From the NCBI GenBank assembly GCA_044222685.1, contig JBGAMU010000001.1, positions 1 to 64,000 on the forward strand: a stretch of 64,000 bases of DNA, given 5' to 3'. The notes beneath the pieces are model-generated. The model was not told the DNA's origin. It did no database searches and saw only the letters and a program-made list of their open reading frames with translations. This stretch comes from JAEUPI01 sp044222685. Lineage in GTDB: Bacteria > Pseudomonadota > Gammaproteobacteria > Burkholderiales > Burkholderiaceae_C. Every line of letters starts with the position of its first letter. The stretch's first letter is position 1. Shown here piece after piece: positions 9,325-17,472 of this stretch. The translations under genes and the position numbers were made by a program.

Positions 9325-9343
9325 GGTCGAGGGGTCCGGAGAC

Positions 9344-10150
9344 CTACGCCAGCCACCGCTTGCGGCGCTTGTAGCTCTTGACGTCGCGGAAGCTCTTGCG
9401 GTCACCGCCACCCATGCCGAGGTAGAACTCCTTGACGTCCTCGTTCTCGCGAAGGTCGGACGCCTTGCCGTCCATCACCACGCGGCCGTTCTCGAGGATG
9501 TAGCCGACGTCGGCGTAGCGCAGCGCCATGTTGGTGTTCTGCTCGGCCAGCAGGAAGGTCACGCGCTCCTTGGTGTTGAGGTCGCGCACGATCTCGAACA
9601 CCTCTTCGACGATCTGCGGCGCCAGCCCCATGCTCGGTTCGTCGAGCAGCACCATCTTCGGGTTGGCCATCAGCGCGCGGCCGATCGCGCACATCTGCTG
9701 CTCGCCGCCCGAGGTGTAGGCCGCCTGCGAGCTGCGGCGCTGCTTCAGGCGCGGGAAGTAGTTGTAGACCTTCTCCAGTGTCGTGCCGATCGCGCCCTTG
9801 CCGTCCCTGCGCGTGTAGGCGCCGGTGAGCAGGTTCTCTTCGATCGTCAGGTGGGCAAAGCAGTGGCGACCCTCCATCACCTGGATCACGCCGCGATCGA
9901 CCATCTGCGCCGTCGAGAGCTTCTCGATGCGCTCGCCGCGCAGTTCGATCGATCCCTTGGTGACTTCGCCTCGTTCCCCGGCCAGCAGGTTGCTCACCGC
10001 GCGCAGGGTGGTGGTCTTGCCGGCGCCGTTGCCGCCGAGCAGTGCCACGATGCCGCCTTCGCTCACCTGCAGCGACACGCCCTTCAGCACGAGGATCACA
10101 TGGTTGTAGATGACCTCGATGCCGTTGACGTTGAGCAGAACGCTGGACAT
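9344..10150 (-). CDS. livF: branched-chain-type ABC transporter ATP-binding protein LivF
   Basis: ATPase subunit of 268 residues from a LivFGHM-type importer. Walker A is GGNGAGKTTT (about residues 38-47), the ABC signature is TSGGEQQMCAIGRAL, and Walker B is MVLLDEPSMGLAP, followed by the H-loop region LLAEQNT typical of LivF. It has an insert-like C-terminal tail of about 25 residues (GGGDRKSFRDVKSYKRRKRW) that is basic and longer than the E. coli form. It pairs with LivG to energise LivH and LivM. In transcription order it lies after the binding-protein gene, separated by a region of strong hairpins, and before the 97-aa unknown gene. Confidence 0.95.
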   Translation of the reverse strand: MSSVLLNVNGIEVIYNHVILVLKGVSLQVSEGGIVALLGGNGAGKTTTLRAVSNLLAGERGEVTKGSIELRGERIEKLSTAQMVDRGVIQVMEGRHCFAHLTIEENLLTGAYTRRDGKGAIGTTLEKVYNYFPRLKQRRSSQAAYTSGGEQQMCAIGRALMANPKMVLLDEPSMGLAPQIVEEVFEIVRDLNTKERVTFLLAEQNTNMALRYADVGYILENGRVVMDGKASDLRENEDVKEFYLGMGGGDRKSFRDVKSYKRRKRWLA

Positions 10151-10164
10151 GGTGTTGCCTTTGA

Positions 10165-10305
10165 CTCTTCGATGCGCCGCACGCGGCGCATCGAAGAGGG
10201 CCCCGTCGGGGCCCGCCCCGCCCTCGCGGAGGGCGGGGTTGGGGTGGGAGCGTCACGTTCGGCAGGCACTGCCAGCGTGATCGCCCCAGGCGATCACGAT
10301 TGGCA
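10165..10305 (-). repeat. cluster of four stem-loops between the binding-protein gene and livF
   Basis: Four strong inverted repeats lie in line. A 10-bp stem (10276-10285 with 10289-10298), extended outward by TGCCA/TGGCA, overlaps the stop codon of the binding-protein gene. A 10-bp CCCCGCCCTC/GAGGGCGGGG stem is at 10216-10238. A 7-bp GGGCCCC/GGGGCCC stem is at 10198-10214. A perfect 16-bp inverted repeat with a 2-base centre is at 10165-10198. None is followed by a U-run on the minus strand, so none is a textbook terminator. The placement just 3' of the binding-protein gene suits an mRNA-stabilising or partial-attenuation role, as known for REP elements in other ABC operons. The structure is seen; the role is inference. 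Confidence 0.7.
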
Positions 10306-11622
10306 GTCTTCCGGCGTGCGACGGGTGAGCTTCTTCTCCGCGGCGTACTTGTCGGCCGCCGCCTTGATCATGGGCTTGATGATCGATTGGTCGGCTTCGT
10401 ACCAGTCGGACGTCCAGGTCCACTTGCTGCCGTCCCAGGTGTGGATGCGCGCGAAAGCGGCACCGCGGTGGTCGGCGCAGCTGGTGGAGATCGGCCGCAG
10501 CACGCCCTTGAACCCGAGTGCATCGAGCTTGGCCTGGTCGAGCGCAAGGTTCTCGTAGCCCCAGCGCGCCTGCTCGCCGGTCATGACCTTGCCCTTGCCG
10601 AAGCGCTCCTGCGCACGCTTGACGCCTTCGATCGACAGCATCGCGGCCACCAGACCGCGCATGTACAGCACCTGGCCGACTTCTTCCTTCGGACCGGTGC
10701 CCTGGCCCTTGCCGTGCACGTCCTTCAGGATGTCCTGCGCGATCTTGGAGTTCGGCTCGGCACCGTGCTGCAGCGCGAGCGCGTGGTAGCCCTTCGCACC
10801 GTCGCCGACGTCCTTCACGTCGGGCTCTGCGCCGGCCCACCACACACCGTACATCTTGTCGCGCGGGTAGCCCGTGGCCACGGCCTCCTTGACGGCCGTG
10901 GAGTTCATCACCCCCCAGCCCCAGAGGAACACGTAGTCGGGGCGGTTCTGGCGGATCTGCAGCCAGGTGGCCTTCTGTTCCACGCCCGGATGGGCCACCG
11001 GCAGCAGCGCCAGGTCGAAGCCGTGCATCTTGGACCGTTCCTGCAGCAGCGGAATGGGCTCCTTGCCGTAGGGGCTGTCGTGGTACACGAGCGTGATCTT
11101 CTTGCCCTTGAGCTTGTCGAGACCGCCTTCCTTCTTCGCCACATGCTGCACCAGCACGTCGGCGGCGTCCCAGTAGGTGCCGGTCAGCGGGAAGTTCCAC
11201 TTGAAGACGCCGCCGTCCGTGCTTTCGCTGCGGCCGTACCCGGCAGTGATCAGCGGGATCTTGTCGCCAGGTGCCTTCTCGGTGAGGGCAAAGGTGATAC
11301 CGGTCGACAACGGCTGGAACACCGTGGCGCCCTTGCCCTTCAGGCGTTCGTAGCACTCGACGCCCTTGTCGGTGGCATAGCCGGTTTCGCACTCCTCGTA
11401 GGTGACCTTCACGCCGTTGATGCCGCCCTTGGCGTTGACGTACTTGAGATAGTCGACATAGCCATTGGCGAACGGCACGCCGTTGGGGGCGTAGGCGCCG
11501 GTGCGGTACACCAGCACAGGGAAGAACTGCTCCTTGGCCTGCGCAAAGGCGCTCGGTGCAAGCGTGCTCGCGGCGCCCGCGGCCAGCAGGCTGGCAACCA
11601 GGGCGATGGACTTCAGTTTCAT
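10294..11622 (-). CDS. ABC transporter periplasmic substrate-binding protein (LivK-like)
   Basis: Periplasmic binding protein of 442 residues, type I fold (Peripla_BP_6). A signal peptide with cleavage after APSAFA is clear, followed by KEQFFPVLVYRTGAYAPNG. Its length is longer than LivJ/LivK (about 370) and closer to binding proteins for aromatic acids or amides in Burkholderiales. A GGAGG ribosome-binding site lies upstream of the ATG. It sits between livM and livF in one operon with two acyl-CoA ligases, so the ligand may be an aromatic or aliphatic carboxylate rather than leucine; that is inference from context. A hairpin overlaps its stop codon, and further hairpins follow before livF. 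Confidence 0.92.
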   Translation of the reverse strand: MKLKSIALVASLLAAGAASTLAPSAFAQAKEQFFPVLVYRTGAYAPNGVPFANGYVDYLKYVNAKGGINGVKVTYEECETGYATDKGVECYERLKGKGATVFQPLSTGITFALTEKAPGDKIPLITAGYGRSESTDGGVFKWNFPLTGTYWDAADVLVQHVAKKEGGLDKLKGKKITLVYHDSPYGKEPIPLLQERSKMHGFDLALLPVAHPGVEQKATWLQIRQNRPDYVFLWGWGVMNSTAVKEAVATGYPRDKMYGVWWAGAEPDVKDVGDGAKGYHALALQHGAEPNSKIAQDILKDVHGKGQGTGPKEEVGQVLYMRGLVAAMLSIEGVKRAQERFGKGKVMTGEQARWGYENLALDQAKLDALGFKGVLRPISTSCADHRGAAFARIHTWDGSKWTWTSDWYEADQSIIKPMIKAAADKYAAEKKLTRRTPEDCQS

Positions 11623-11737
11623 GTCTGCCTCCAGGGGTGGAAAGTGAGCACTGGTCAGTGCGTGGGTGAGTAGGTGATCTGAGAACGCGCTATCAGGCTG
11701 GGATTTCCTCGGGGTTTACGCCGACGCCCCGCCGGAA

Positions 11738-12796
11738 TCAATGCGGGAACGGCCACAGCCGCAGCTTCTCCTTGCCGATGGACCACAACCGGGCCAGTCC
11801 GTGCGGCTCGACGATCAGGAAGAACACGATCAGCGCACCGAACACCATGAAGGTCAGGTGCGAGGCGAAAGCCGTGTCGAAACCGACGGCGACGCCGAGG
11901 TTGTCGAGCAGGATCGGCAGCACCACGATGAATGCGGCGCCGAAGAAGCTGCCCATGACCGAGCCCAGCCCGCCGATGATGATCATGAACAGCAGCTGGA
12001 ACGAACGGTCGATGTTGAAGGCCGCCGGCTCCCAGGAGCCGAGGTAGACGAAGCCCCACAATGCACCCGCCACGCCGACGAAGAACGAGCTGACCGCGAA
12101 CGCGGTGAGCTTGGCATAGACCGGCCGGATGCCGATCACCGCGGCGGCGACGTCCATGTCGCGCATCGCCATCCACTCGCGGCCGATATGGCTGCGCACC
12201 AGGTTCTTGACCACCAGCGCGAACAGCGCAACGAAGCCGAGGCAGAACAGGTACTTCTCGGCCGGTGTGTCGATGGTCCAGCCCAGCAGCGACAACTCGC
12301 CCACGCTGACCGACCCCGACGACGAGTTGTTGGTGAACCACTTGATGCGCAGGAACGCCCAGTCGCAGAAGAACTGCGCCGCCAGCGTGGCCACCGCCAG
12401 ATACAGACCCTTGATGCGCAGGCTCGGCAGGCCGAAGAGCACCCCCACGACCGTGGCGCACAGGCCGCCGAGCAGGATGGCAGCCACCACCGGCATGCCG
12501 TCGATGCGGATCAGGAAGTTGTAGGCCGCGTAGGCGCCCACCGCCATGAAGCCGCCGGTGCCCAGCGAGATCTGGCCGCAGTAGCCGACCAGGATGTTCA
12601 GGCCGAGCGCCGCCAGCGACAGGATCAGGAACGGGATCAGGATCGCGCGGAACAGATACTCGCTGGCCACGAAGGGCACGACGACGAATGCCGCCGCCAC
12701 GATTGCGAGGATCAACCAGCGGTCCTGCCCGATCGGAAAGATCTGCTGGTCTTCGGGGTAGGTGGTCTTGAACTGACCGTTTTCTCTGTACAGCAT
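11738..12796 (-). CDS. livM: branched-chain-type ABC transporter permease LivM
   Basis: Inner-membrane permease of 352 residues with eight to ten predicted helices. LivM signatures include LGLNILVGYCGQISLGTGGFMAVGAY written across about residues 70-95, and the cytoplasmic ATPase-contacting loop around IGREWMAMRDMDVAAAVIGI. The C-terminus (VEPHGLARLWSIGKEKLRLW) is typical. It begins 3 bases after the livH stop, so the two are probably translationally coupled. It pairs with LivH to form the channel. A gap of 115 bases separates it from the following binding-protein gene; I see there only a short palindrome (GCACTGGTCAGTGC at 11648-11661) and the ribosome-binding site of that gene. Confidence 0.95.
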   Translation of the reverse strand: MLYRENGQFKTTYPEDQQIFPIGQDRWLILAIVAAAFVVVPFVASEYLFRAILIPFLILSLAALGLNILVGYCGQISLGTGGFMAVGAYAAYNFLIRIDGMPVVAAILLGGLCATVVGVLFGLPSLRIKGLYLAVATLAAQFFCDWAFLRIKWFTNNSSSGSVSVGELSLLGWTIDTPAEKYLFCLGFVALFALVVKNLVRSHIGREWMAMRDMDVAAAVIGIRPVYAKLTAFAVSSFFVGVAGALWGFVYLGSWEPAAFNIDRSFQLLFMIIIGGLGSVMGSFFGAAFIVVLPILLDNLGVAVGFDTAFASHLTFMVFGALIVFFLIVEPHGLARLWSIGKEKLRLWPFPH

Positions 12797-12799
12797 CGT

Positions 12800-13729
12800 T
12801 CAGACCCGATCGATGATCTTTTCCCCAAACAAACCTTGGGGTCTGACCAACAGAACGAACAACACCAGCACGTAGCCGAACCAGATCTCGATGCCGCCGC
12901 CGATCATCGGGCCGATGAACACTTCGGACAGCTTCTCGCCCATGCCGAGCAGCAGCCCGCCGACGATGGCGCCGGGCACCGACGTGAGCCCGCCGAGGAT
13001 CACCACCGGCAGCGCCTTCAGCGCCAGCACCGACAGCGAGAATTGCACGCCGAGCTTGCTGCCCCAGATGACGCCGGCCACCAGCGCCACGAAGCCGGCG
13101 ACGCTCCAGACGATCACCCACACGCGCGACAGCGGGATGCCGATCGATTGCGCGGCCTGGTGGTCGTCGGCCACCGCGCGCAGCGCACGGCCGGTGCCCG
13201 TGGTCTGGAAGAACAGCGTCAGCGCGATCACCAGCGCTGCCGCGATGACGGCAGCGTAGAGGTCTTCCTTGTTCACCAGCACGCCGCCCTGGAACACGCT
13301 TTCGAGCAGGAACAGCGGATCCTTCGGCAGGCCGATGTCGATCTTGTAGATGTCGCTGCCGAAGATGGTCTGGCCGAAGCCATCCATGAAGTAGGTGATG
13401 CCCAGCGTGGCCATCAACAGCGTGATGCCTTCCTGATTGACCAGTTTGCCGAGCACGAACCGCTCGATGACCCAGGCCACCGCAATCATCACCGCCATCG
13501 CGCCCGCGAAGGCCAGCAGGTTGGCCAGCAGCTTGCTGTCGAAGCCGAGCAGCTCCGGAATCCACTCGGAGAAGCGTGCCATTGCGAGCGCGGCGAACAG
13601 CACCATCGCGCCCTGCGCGAAGTTGAACACGCCGCTGGCCTTGAAGATCAGCACGAAGCCGAGCGCGACCAGGCTGTAGAGCATGCCGGTCATCAGGCCG
13701 CCGATCAGTGCTTCGAGAAAGAAACCCAT
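12800..13729 (-). CDS. livH: branched-chain-type ABC transporter permease LivH
   Basis: Inner-membrane permease of 309 residues with about eight helices. The N-terminus LIGGLMTGMLYSLVALGFVL and the FNFAQGAMVLFAALA motif are hallmarks of LivH. The region RALRAVADDHQAAQSIGIPL is the cytoplasmic loop that contacts the ATPases. The C-terminus VLLVRPQGLFGEKIIDRV is also typical. It lies 10 bases downstream of livG and 3 bases upstream of livM, in a tight operon. Together with LivM it forms the translocation pore for the substrate delivered by the periplasmic binding protein encoded further downstream. Confidence 0.95.
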   Translation of the reverse strand: MGFFLEALIGGLMTGMLYSLVALGFVLIFKASGVFNFAQGAMVLFAALAMARFSEWIPELLGFDSKLLANLLAFAGAMAVMIAVAWVIERFVLGKLVNQEGITLLMATLGITYFMDGFGQTIFGSDIYKIDIGLPKDPLFLLESVFQGGVLVNKEDLYAAVIAAALVIALTLFFQTTGTGRALRAVADDHQAAQSIGIPLSRVWVIVWSVAGFVALVAGVIWGSKLGVQFSLSVLALKALPVVILGGLTSVPGAIVGGLLLGMGEKLSEVFIGPMIGGGIEIWFGYVLVLFVLLVRPQGLFGEKIIDRV

Positions 13730-13739
13730 GGCTGGCGTC

Positions 13740-14576
13740 TCAGTGGGCTGTGCCCAGGTACGCGTTGATCACCTCGGGGTTGGTGCGCACCTCGTCGGGG
13801 CTGCCATCGCCGATCTTCTTGCCGTAGTCGAGCACCACCACGCGGTCGGAGATGTCCATGACCACGCCCATGTCGTGCTCGATCAGCACGATCGTGGTGC
13901 CGAATTCGTCGTTGACGTCGAGCACGAAGCGGCACATGTCCTGCTTCTCCTCCACGTTCATGCCGGCCATCGGCTCGTCGAGCAGCAGCACCTGCGGCTC
14001 CATCGCCAGGGCGCGGCCGAGGTCCACGCGCTTCTGCAGGCCGTAGGGCAGGCGGCCCACCGGCGTCTTGCGGTAGGCCTGGATCTCGAGAAAATCGATG
14101 ATGCGCTCGACGAACGCACGGTGCGCGATCTCCTCGCGCCGCGCCGCGCCCAGGTGGATGGCCTGCTGGAAGAGGTTGGTCTTCATCTTCAGGTTGCGGC
14201 CCGACATGATGTTGTCGATCACGTTCATGCCCTTGAACAGGGCCAGGTTCTGGAACGTGCGCGCCACGCCCATCTCCGCCACCTGTCGGCTGTTCATGTG
14301 GCTGAAGGTCTTGCCGCGGAAGGCGATCGTGCCCTGCTGCGGCGTGTAGACACCGTTGATGCAGTTGAGCATCGAGCTCTTGCCGGCGCCGTTGGGGCCG
14401 ATGATGGCGCGAACCTCGTGCTCGCGCACGTCGAAGCTGATGTCGGTGAGCGCCTTCACGCCGCCGAACGCGAGCGAGATGTTCTTTACCTCGAGGATCA
14501 CCTCGCCGATCCGGCGCGCCTTGCCGCTCGCCGCGGCGCTGGCCGCGCGCTCGGGTGCCACGGCGGCGTCGGCCAT
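13740..14576 (-). CDS. livG: branched-chain-type ABC transporter ATP-binding protein LivG
   Basis: ATPase subunit of 278 residues. Walker A is GPNGAGKSSM, the LivG-type signature is LPYGLQKRVDLGRALAM in place of a strict LSGGQ, and Walker B is VLLLDEPMAGMN followed by the H-loop VLIEHDMGVV. The start is the ATG at 14576, whose first base is also the last base of the TGA of the upstream acyl-CoA ligase, a one-base TGATG coupling. The frame stays open far upstream only because of high GC. The first 25 or so residues (MADAAVAPERAASAAASGKARRIGE, split here as alanine-rich then basic) are a poorly conserved extension before the ABC domain. Confidence 0.94.
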   Translation of the reverse strand: MADAAVAPERAASAAASGKARRIGEVILEVKNISLAFGGVKALTDISFDVREHEVRAIIGPNGAGKSSMLNCINGVYTPQQGTIAFRGKTFSHMNSRQVAEMGVARTFQNLALFKGMNVIDNIMSGRNLKMKTNLFQQAIHLGAARREEIAHRAFVERIIDFLEIQAYRKTPVGRLPYGLQKRVDLGRALAMEPQVLLLDEPMAGMNVEEKQDMCRFVLDVNDEFGTTIVLIEHDMGVVMDISDRVVVLDYGKKIGDGSPDEVRTNPEVINAYLGTAH

Positions 14577-16510
14577 CACGCGGCCCTCCGCATCGCCGGG
14601 AACGTCTTCACGTCGACGATCTTCAGCGTGGCCGAGACCTTGCCGCTGCGGCCGTCCTCGAACTTCACGGCCGTCTCGATGAACTGCTCGGACTTGCCGC
14701 CGTACAGCGCATCGAGCAGCACCTGGTACTTGTCGCCGATGTAGCCGCGGCGCACCTTGCGCGTGCGGGTGAGCTCGCCGTCGTCGGCGTCGAGTTCCTT
14801 GTGCAGCACGAGGAAGCGGCTGACCTGCGAGCCGGCGAGCTTCTCGTCCTGGCCCAGGTCGGCGTTGACCTTCTCGACGCATTCGCGCACGAGCTCGTAG
14901 ACCTCGGCCTTGGCGGCGAGGTCGGTGTAGCCGGCATAGGGCAGGTTGCGCTTCTCGGCCCAGTTGCCCACCGCTTCGAAATCGATGTTGATGAAGGCAC
15001 AGACCTTGTCGCGTTTGTCGCCGAAGGCCACGGCCTCCTTGATATGCGGGAAGAACTTCAGCTTGTTCTCGATGTACTTGGGCGCGAACATGCTGCCGTC
15101 GGCAAGGCGGCCGACGTCTTTCGCGCGGTCGATGATCTTCAGGTGCCCGCCGGCATCCAGGAAGCCCGCGTCGCCGGTGTGGTACCAGCCGTCGGCGGTC
15201 AACACCTCGGCGGTGGCCGCCGGGTTTTTGTAGTACTCCTTCAGCAGGCCCGGGCTCTTGACCAGGATCTCGCCGGAATCCGCCACCTTGATCTGCACGC
15301 CCTCGATCGGCACACCCACGGTGTCTGCCTTGACCTCGTGGTCGGGCTGCAGACAGACGAACACTGCGGTCTCGGTGGAGCCGTAGAGCTGCTTCAGGTT
15401 GATGCCGATCGAGCGGTAGAAGGTGAACAGGTCCGGGCCGATCGCCTCGCCGGCCGTGTAGGCCACACGCACGCGCGAGAAGCCGAGCGTGTTGCGCAGC
15501 GGGCCGAACACGAACCCATCGCCGAGCCGGTATTTCACGCGGTCGATGAACGATACCGGCTTGCCGTCCATCAGCGCCGGCCCGACACGACGCGCGACGT
15601 CCATGCCGCGGCGGAACATCCACTTCTTCAGCGCACCGGCATCCTCCATGCGGATCGTCACGCTGGTCAGCAGGCCCTCGAAGATGCGCGGCGGCGCGAA
15701 GTAGTAGGTCGGACCGATCTCCTTCAGGTCGATCATCACCGTCGAGGCCGACTCCGGGCAGTTGACGATGTAGCCGCAGGCCAGCCACTGCGCATACGAG
15801 AAGATGTTCTGCCCGATCCACGCCGGTGGCATGTAGGCGAGCACCTCTTCGGTCTCCGTCAGCTTGTCGAAGGCCTTCCCCGCGTTGGCGCGGTCGAGCA
15901 GCGTGAAGTGGGTGTGCACCACGCCCTTCGGGTTACCGGTGGTGCCCGAGGTGAAGAACATCGCCGCAACGTCGTCGGGCTTCGCCTTGGCCACCTCGGC
16001 GTCGTAGAAACCGGCGTGCGACTGCTCGTAGGCGCGGCCGGCGGCGATCAGCGCGTCGAGCGAAGCGAGGCCCGGTTCGCTGTAGTTGCGCAGGCCGCGG
16101 CCGTCGTCGTACCAGACATGTGCCAATTGCGGGCACTGCTCGCGCAACTCGAGCAGCTTGTCGACCTGTTCCTGGTCTTCCACCACCGCGAAGCGCACGT
16201 CGGCGTTGTTGATCGGGTAGGCGAACTCGGTGGCCACCGCGTCCTGATACAGCGGCACCGGAATCGCGCCGAGCGACTGTGCGGCCAGCATCGAGGCATA
16301 GAGCCGGGGCCGGTTCTCGCCGATCACCACCACATGCTGGCCACGAGCGAGTCCGGCTTCGGCCATGCCGCAGGCGAGACTCCGCACCATCTGCGCCAGC
16401 TCGACCCAGCTGATCGTCTGCCAGATGCCGTATTCCTTCTCACGCAGTGCGGGCGCGCGTGGGCGTTGCGCCGCGTGCTCCAGCATCAGCCGAGGAAAGG
16501 TGGTCTGCAC
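14576..16510 (-). CDS. AMP-forming acyl-CoA ligase, long-chain FadD/FAA-like
   Basis: ANL-family ligase of 644 residues, the first gene of the liv operon. The adenylation P-loop FFTSGTTGNPKGVVHTH (about residues 188-204), the YGSTETAVF motif, DGWYHTGDAGFLDAGG and the IDRAKD hinge are all present. The length and closing region fit the long-chain acyl-CoA ligase type with the C-terminal insert of the FAA group rather than short aryl-CoA ligases. It would activate a carboxylate to its CoA ester in the cytoplasm. Being co-transcribed with an ABC importer and a second CoA ligase, it probably acts on the imported compound; the exact substrate is not readable. It is divergent from a Crp/Fnr-like regulator with a palindrome in the gap. 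Confidence 0.9.
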   Translation of the reverse strand: MQTTFPRLMLEHAAQRPRAPALREKEYGIWQTISWVELAQMVRSLACGMAEAGLARGQHVVVIGENRPRLYASMLAAQSLGAIPVPLYQDAVATEFAYPINNADVRFAVVEDQEQVDKLLELREQCPQLAHVWYDDGRGLRNYSEPGLASLDALIAAGRAYEQSHAGFYDAEVAKAKPDDVAAMFFTSGTTGNPKGVVHTHFTLLDRANAGKAFDKLTETEEVLAYMPPAWIGQNIFSYAQWLACGYIVNCPESASTVMIDLKEIGPTYYFAPPRIFEGLLTSVTIRMEDAGALKKWMFRRGMDVARRVGPALMDGKPVSFIDRVKYRLGDGFVFGPLRNTLGFSRVRVAYTAGEAIGPDLFTFYRSIGINLKQLYGSTETAVFVCLQPDHEVKADTVGVPIEGVQIKVADSGEILVKSPGLLKEYYKNPAATAEVLTADGWYHTGDAGFLDAGGHLKIIDRAKDVGRLADGSMFAPKYIENKLKFFPHIKEAVAFGDKRDKVCAFINIDFEAVGNWAEKRNLPYAGYTDLAAKAEVYELVRECVEKVNADLGQDEKLAGSQVSRFLVLHKELDADDGELTRTRKVRRGYIGDKYQVLLDALYGGKSEQFIETAVKFEDGRSGKVSATLKIVDVKTFPAMRRAA

Positions 16511-16728
16511 GGTTGCTCCTTTGTCGCGGACCCATGCGTAGGAGCGCGATTCTGTGTTCTGCTTTGACGCCGAGTTGTCGTTGCGACGACAATCCTAGGG
16601 TCGATCCGGGGTGGGCTTTCCCCAGGCGAGCGCGTCAGCAAGGCGTCATCCGGCAAGCGTTGAACCCATGAGCCCGGCTCGGCCGCCCGAAGGGGCTCGC
16701 ACCGAAGTGCGGACCACGGAGGTTTCCA
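16511..16728. promoter_or_regulatory. divergent promoter region of acyl-CoA ligase operon and Crp-like regulator
   Basis: A 218-base gap between two divergent genes. It holds an 18-base near-perfect palindrome at 16575-16592 (TTGTCG-TTGCGA-CGACAA, listed separately) and a GGAGG ribosome-binding site at 16718-16722, six bases before the regulator ATG. I could not fix a clear sigma-70 promoter on either strand. The arrangement suits a regulator that controls itself and the liv/ligase operon. Confidence 0.55.
16575..16592. promoter_or_regulatory. putative Crp/Fnr-family operator, TGTCG-N6-CGACA
   Basis: The 18 bases form a palindrome with eight of nine matched pairs. The core TGTCG-N6-CGACA has the spacing of Crp/Fnr-family sites and resembles the reported CooA half-site. 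It lies midway between the acyl-CoA ligase operon and a gene for a Crp/Fnr-like protein. Palindrome and position are seen; binding by that protein is inference. Confidence 0.5.
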
Positions 16729-17457
16729 ATGAGTACCGTCGACACCGTACCTCGACAGCGTTCGGCACTTCTGCAGCGCGCGCGTGCGCCCACGCACGCC
16801 GAACTGCAGATGGTGCCCTGGCTGCCGCTTCTGCGCGACGACGAGCATGCACAGGCGGTGAAGACGTTGCAGGTGGCCGATGCCGAGGTCGGCGATTTCG
16901 TGTGCAAGATCGGGCGGCCCGTGCGTTTCTGGTTCGGCGTGGTCGACGGGTTGCTGAAGATGAGCAACGATCCCGCCGCCGGCCCGGCGGTGACCTTCAC
17001 CGGCATTCCGCCCGGCGCCTGGTTCGGCGAGGGCACGTTGCTCAAGCGCGAAGCCTATCGCTACAACATCGAGGCCCTGCGCCGCAGTGTGGTGGCCGGA
17101 CTGCCGATCGAGACCTTCGAATGGCTGCTCGATCGCAGCATTGCGTTCAACCGCTACGTGATGAACCAGCTCAACGAGCGACTGTCGCAATTCATCGCCG
17201 CGCGCGAGACCGATCGGCTGGGTGACCCCGACACGCGTGTGGCGCGAAATCTCGCGGCGCTGTTCCATCCGGTGCTCTACCCCGGTGTCGGCGAACTGCT
17301 GCGCATCACGCAGGAAGAGCTCGGCTACCTGGTGGGCCTGTCGCGGCAGCGTGTGAACGAGGCGCTGAAAAGCCTGCAAGCCGTGGCGCTGATCCGTGTG
17401 GAGTACGGCGGCGTTCGGGTGATCGATCTGGACGGCCTGCGGCGTTTTCGCATCTGA
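16729..17457 (+). CDS. Crp/Fnr-family transcriptional regulator
   Basis: Regulator of 242 residues with an N-terminal cyclic-nucleotide-binding-like beta-roll (about 40-150) and a C-terminal winged helix-turn-helix (about 170-240). The recognition helix reads LSRQRVNEALKSL, aligned with the CRP helix SRETVGRILKML, and is followed by the wing IRVEYGGVRVID. The phosphate-binding cassette contains the GE of FGEGTLL but no obvious Arg-Ser pair of cAMP-binding CRP, so the effector is probably not cAMP. There are no N-terminal cysteines for an Fnr iron-sulfur cluster. It is divergent from the liv/acyl-CoA ligase operon and most likely controls it. A GGAGG site precedes the ATG. The effector might be an acyl-CoA or the imported acid; that is speculation. 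Confidence 0.9.
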   Translation: MSTVDTVPRQRSALLQRARAPTHAELQMVPWLPLLRDDEHAQAVKTLQVADAEVGDFVCKIGRPVRFWFGVVDGLLKMSNDPAAGPAVTFTGIPPGAWFGEGTLLKREAYRYNIEALRRSVVAGLPIETFEWLLDRSIAFNRYVMNQLNERLSQFIAARETDRLGDPDTRVARNLAALFHPVLYPGVGELLRITQEELGYLVGLSRQRVNEALKSLQAVALIRVEYGGVRVIDLDGLRRFRI

Positions 17458-17472
17458 ACCCGGCTCAGAGGC

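Noticed and set aside
11741..13768. Long plus-strand open frame opposite livM and livH
   Set aside because: Antisense to two certain membrane-protein genes; its product is an acidic, Gln/His-rich low-complexity sequence typical of GC-rich antisense frames.
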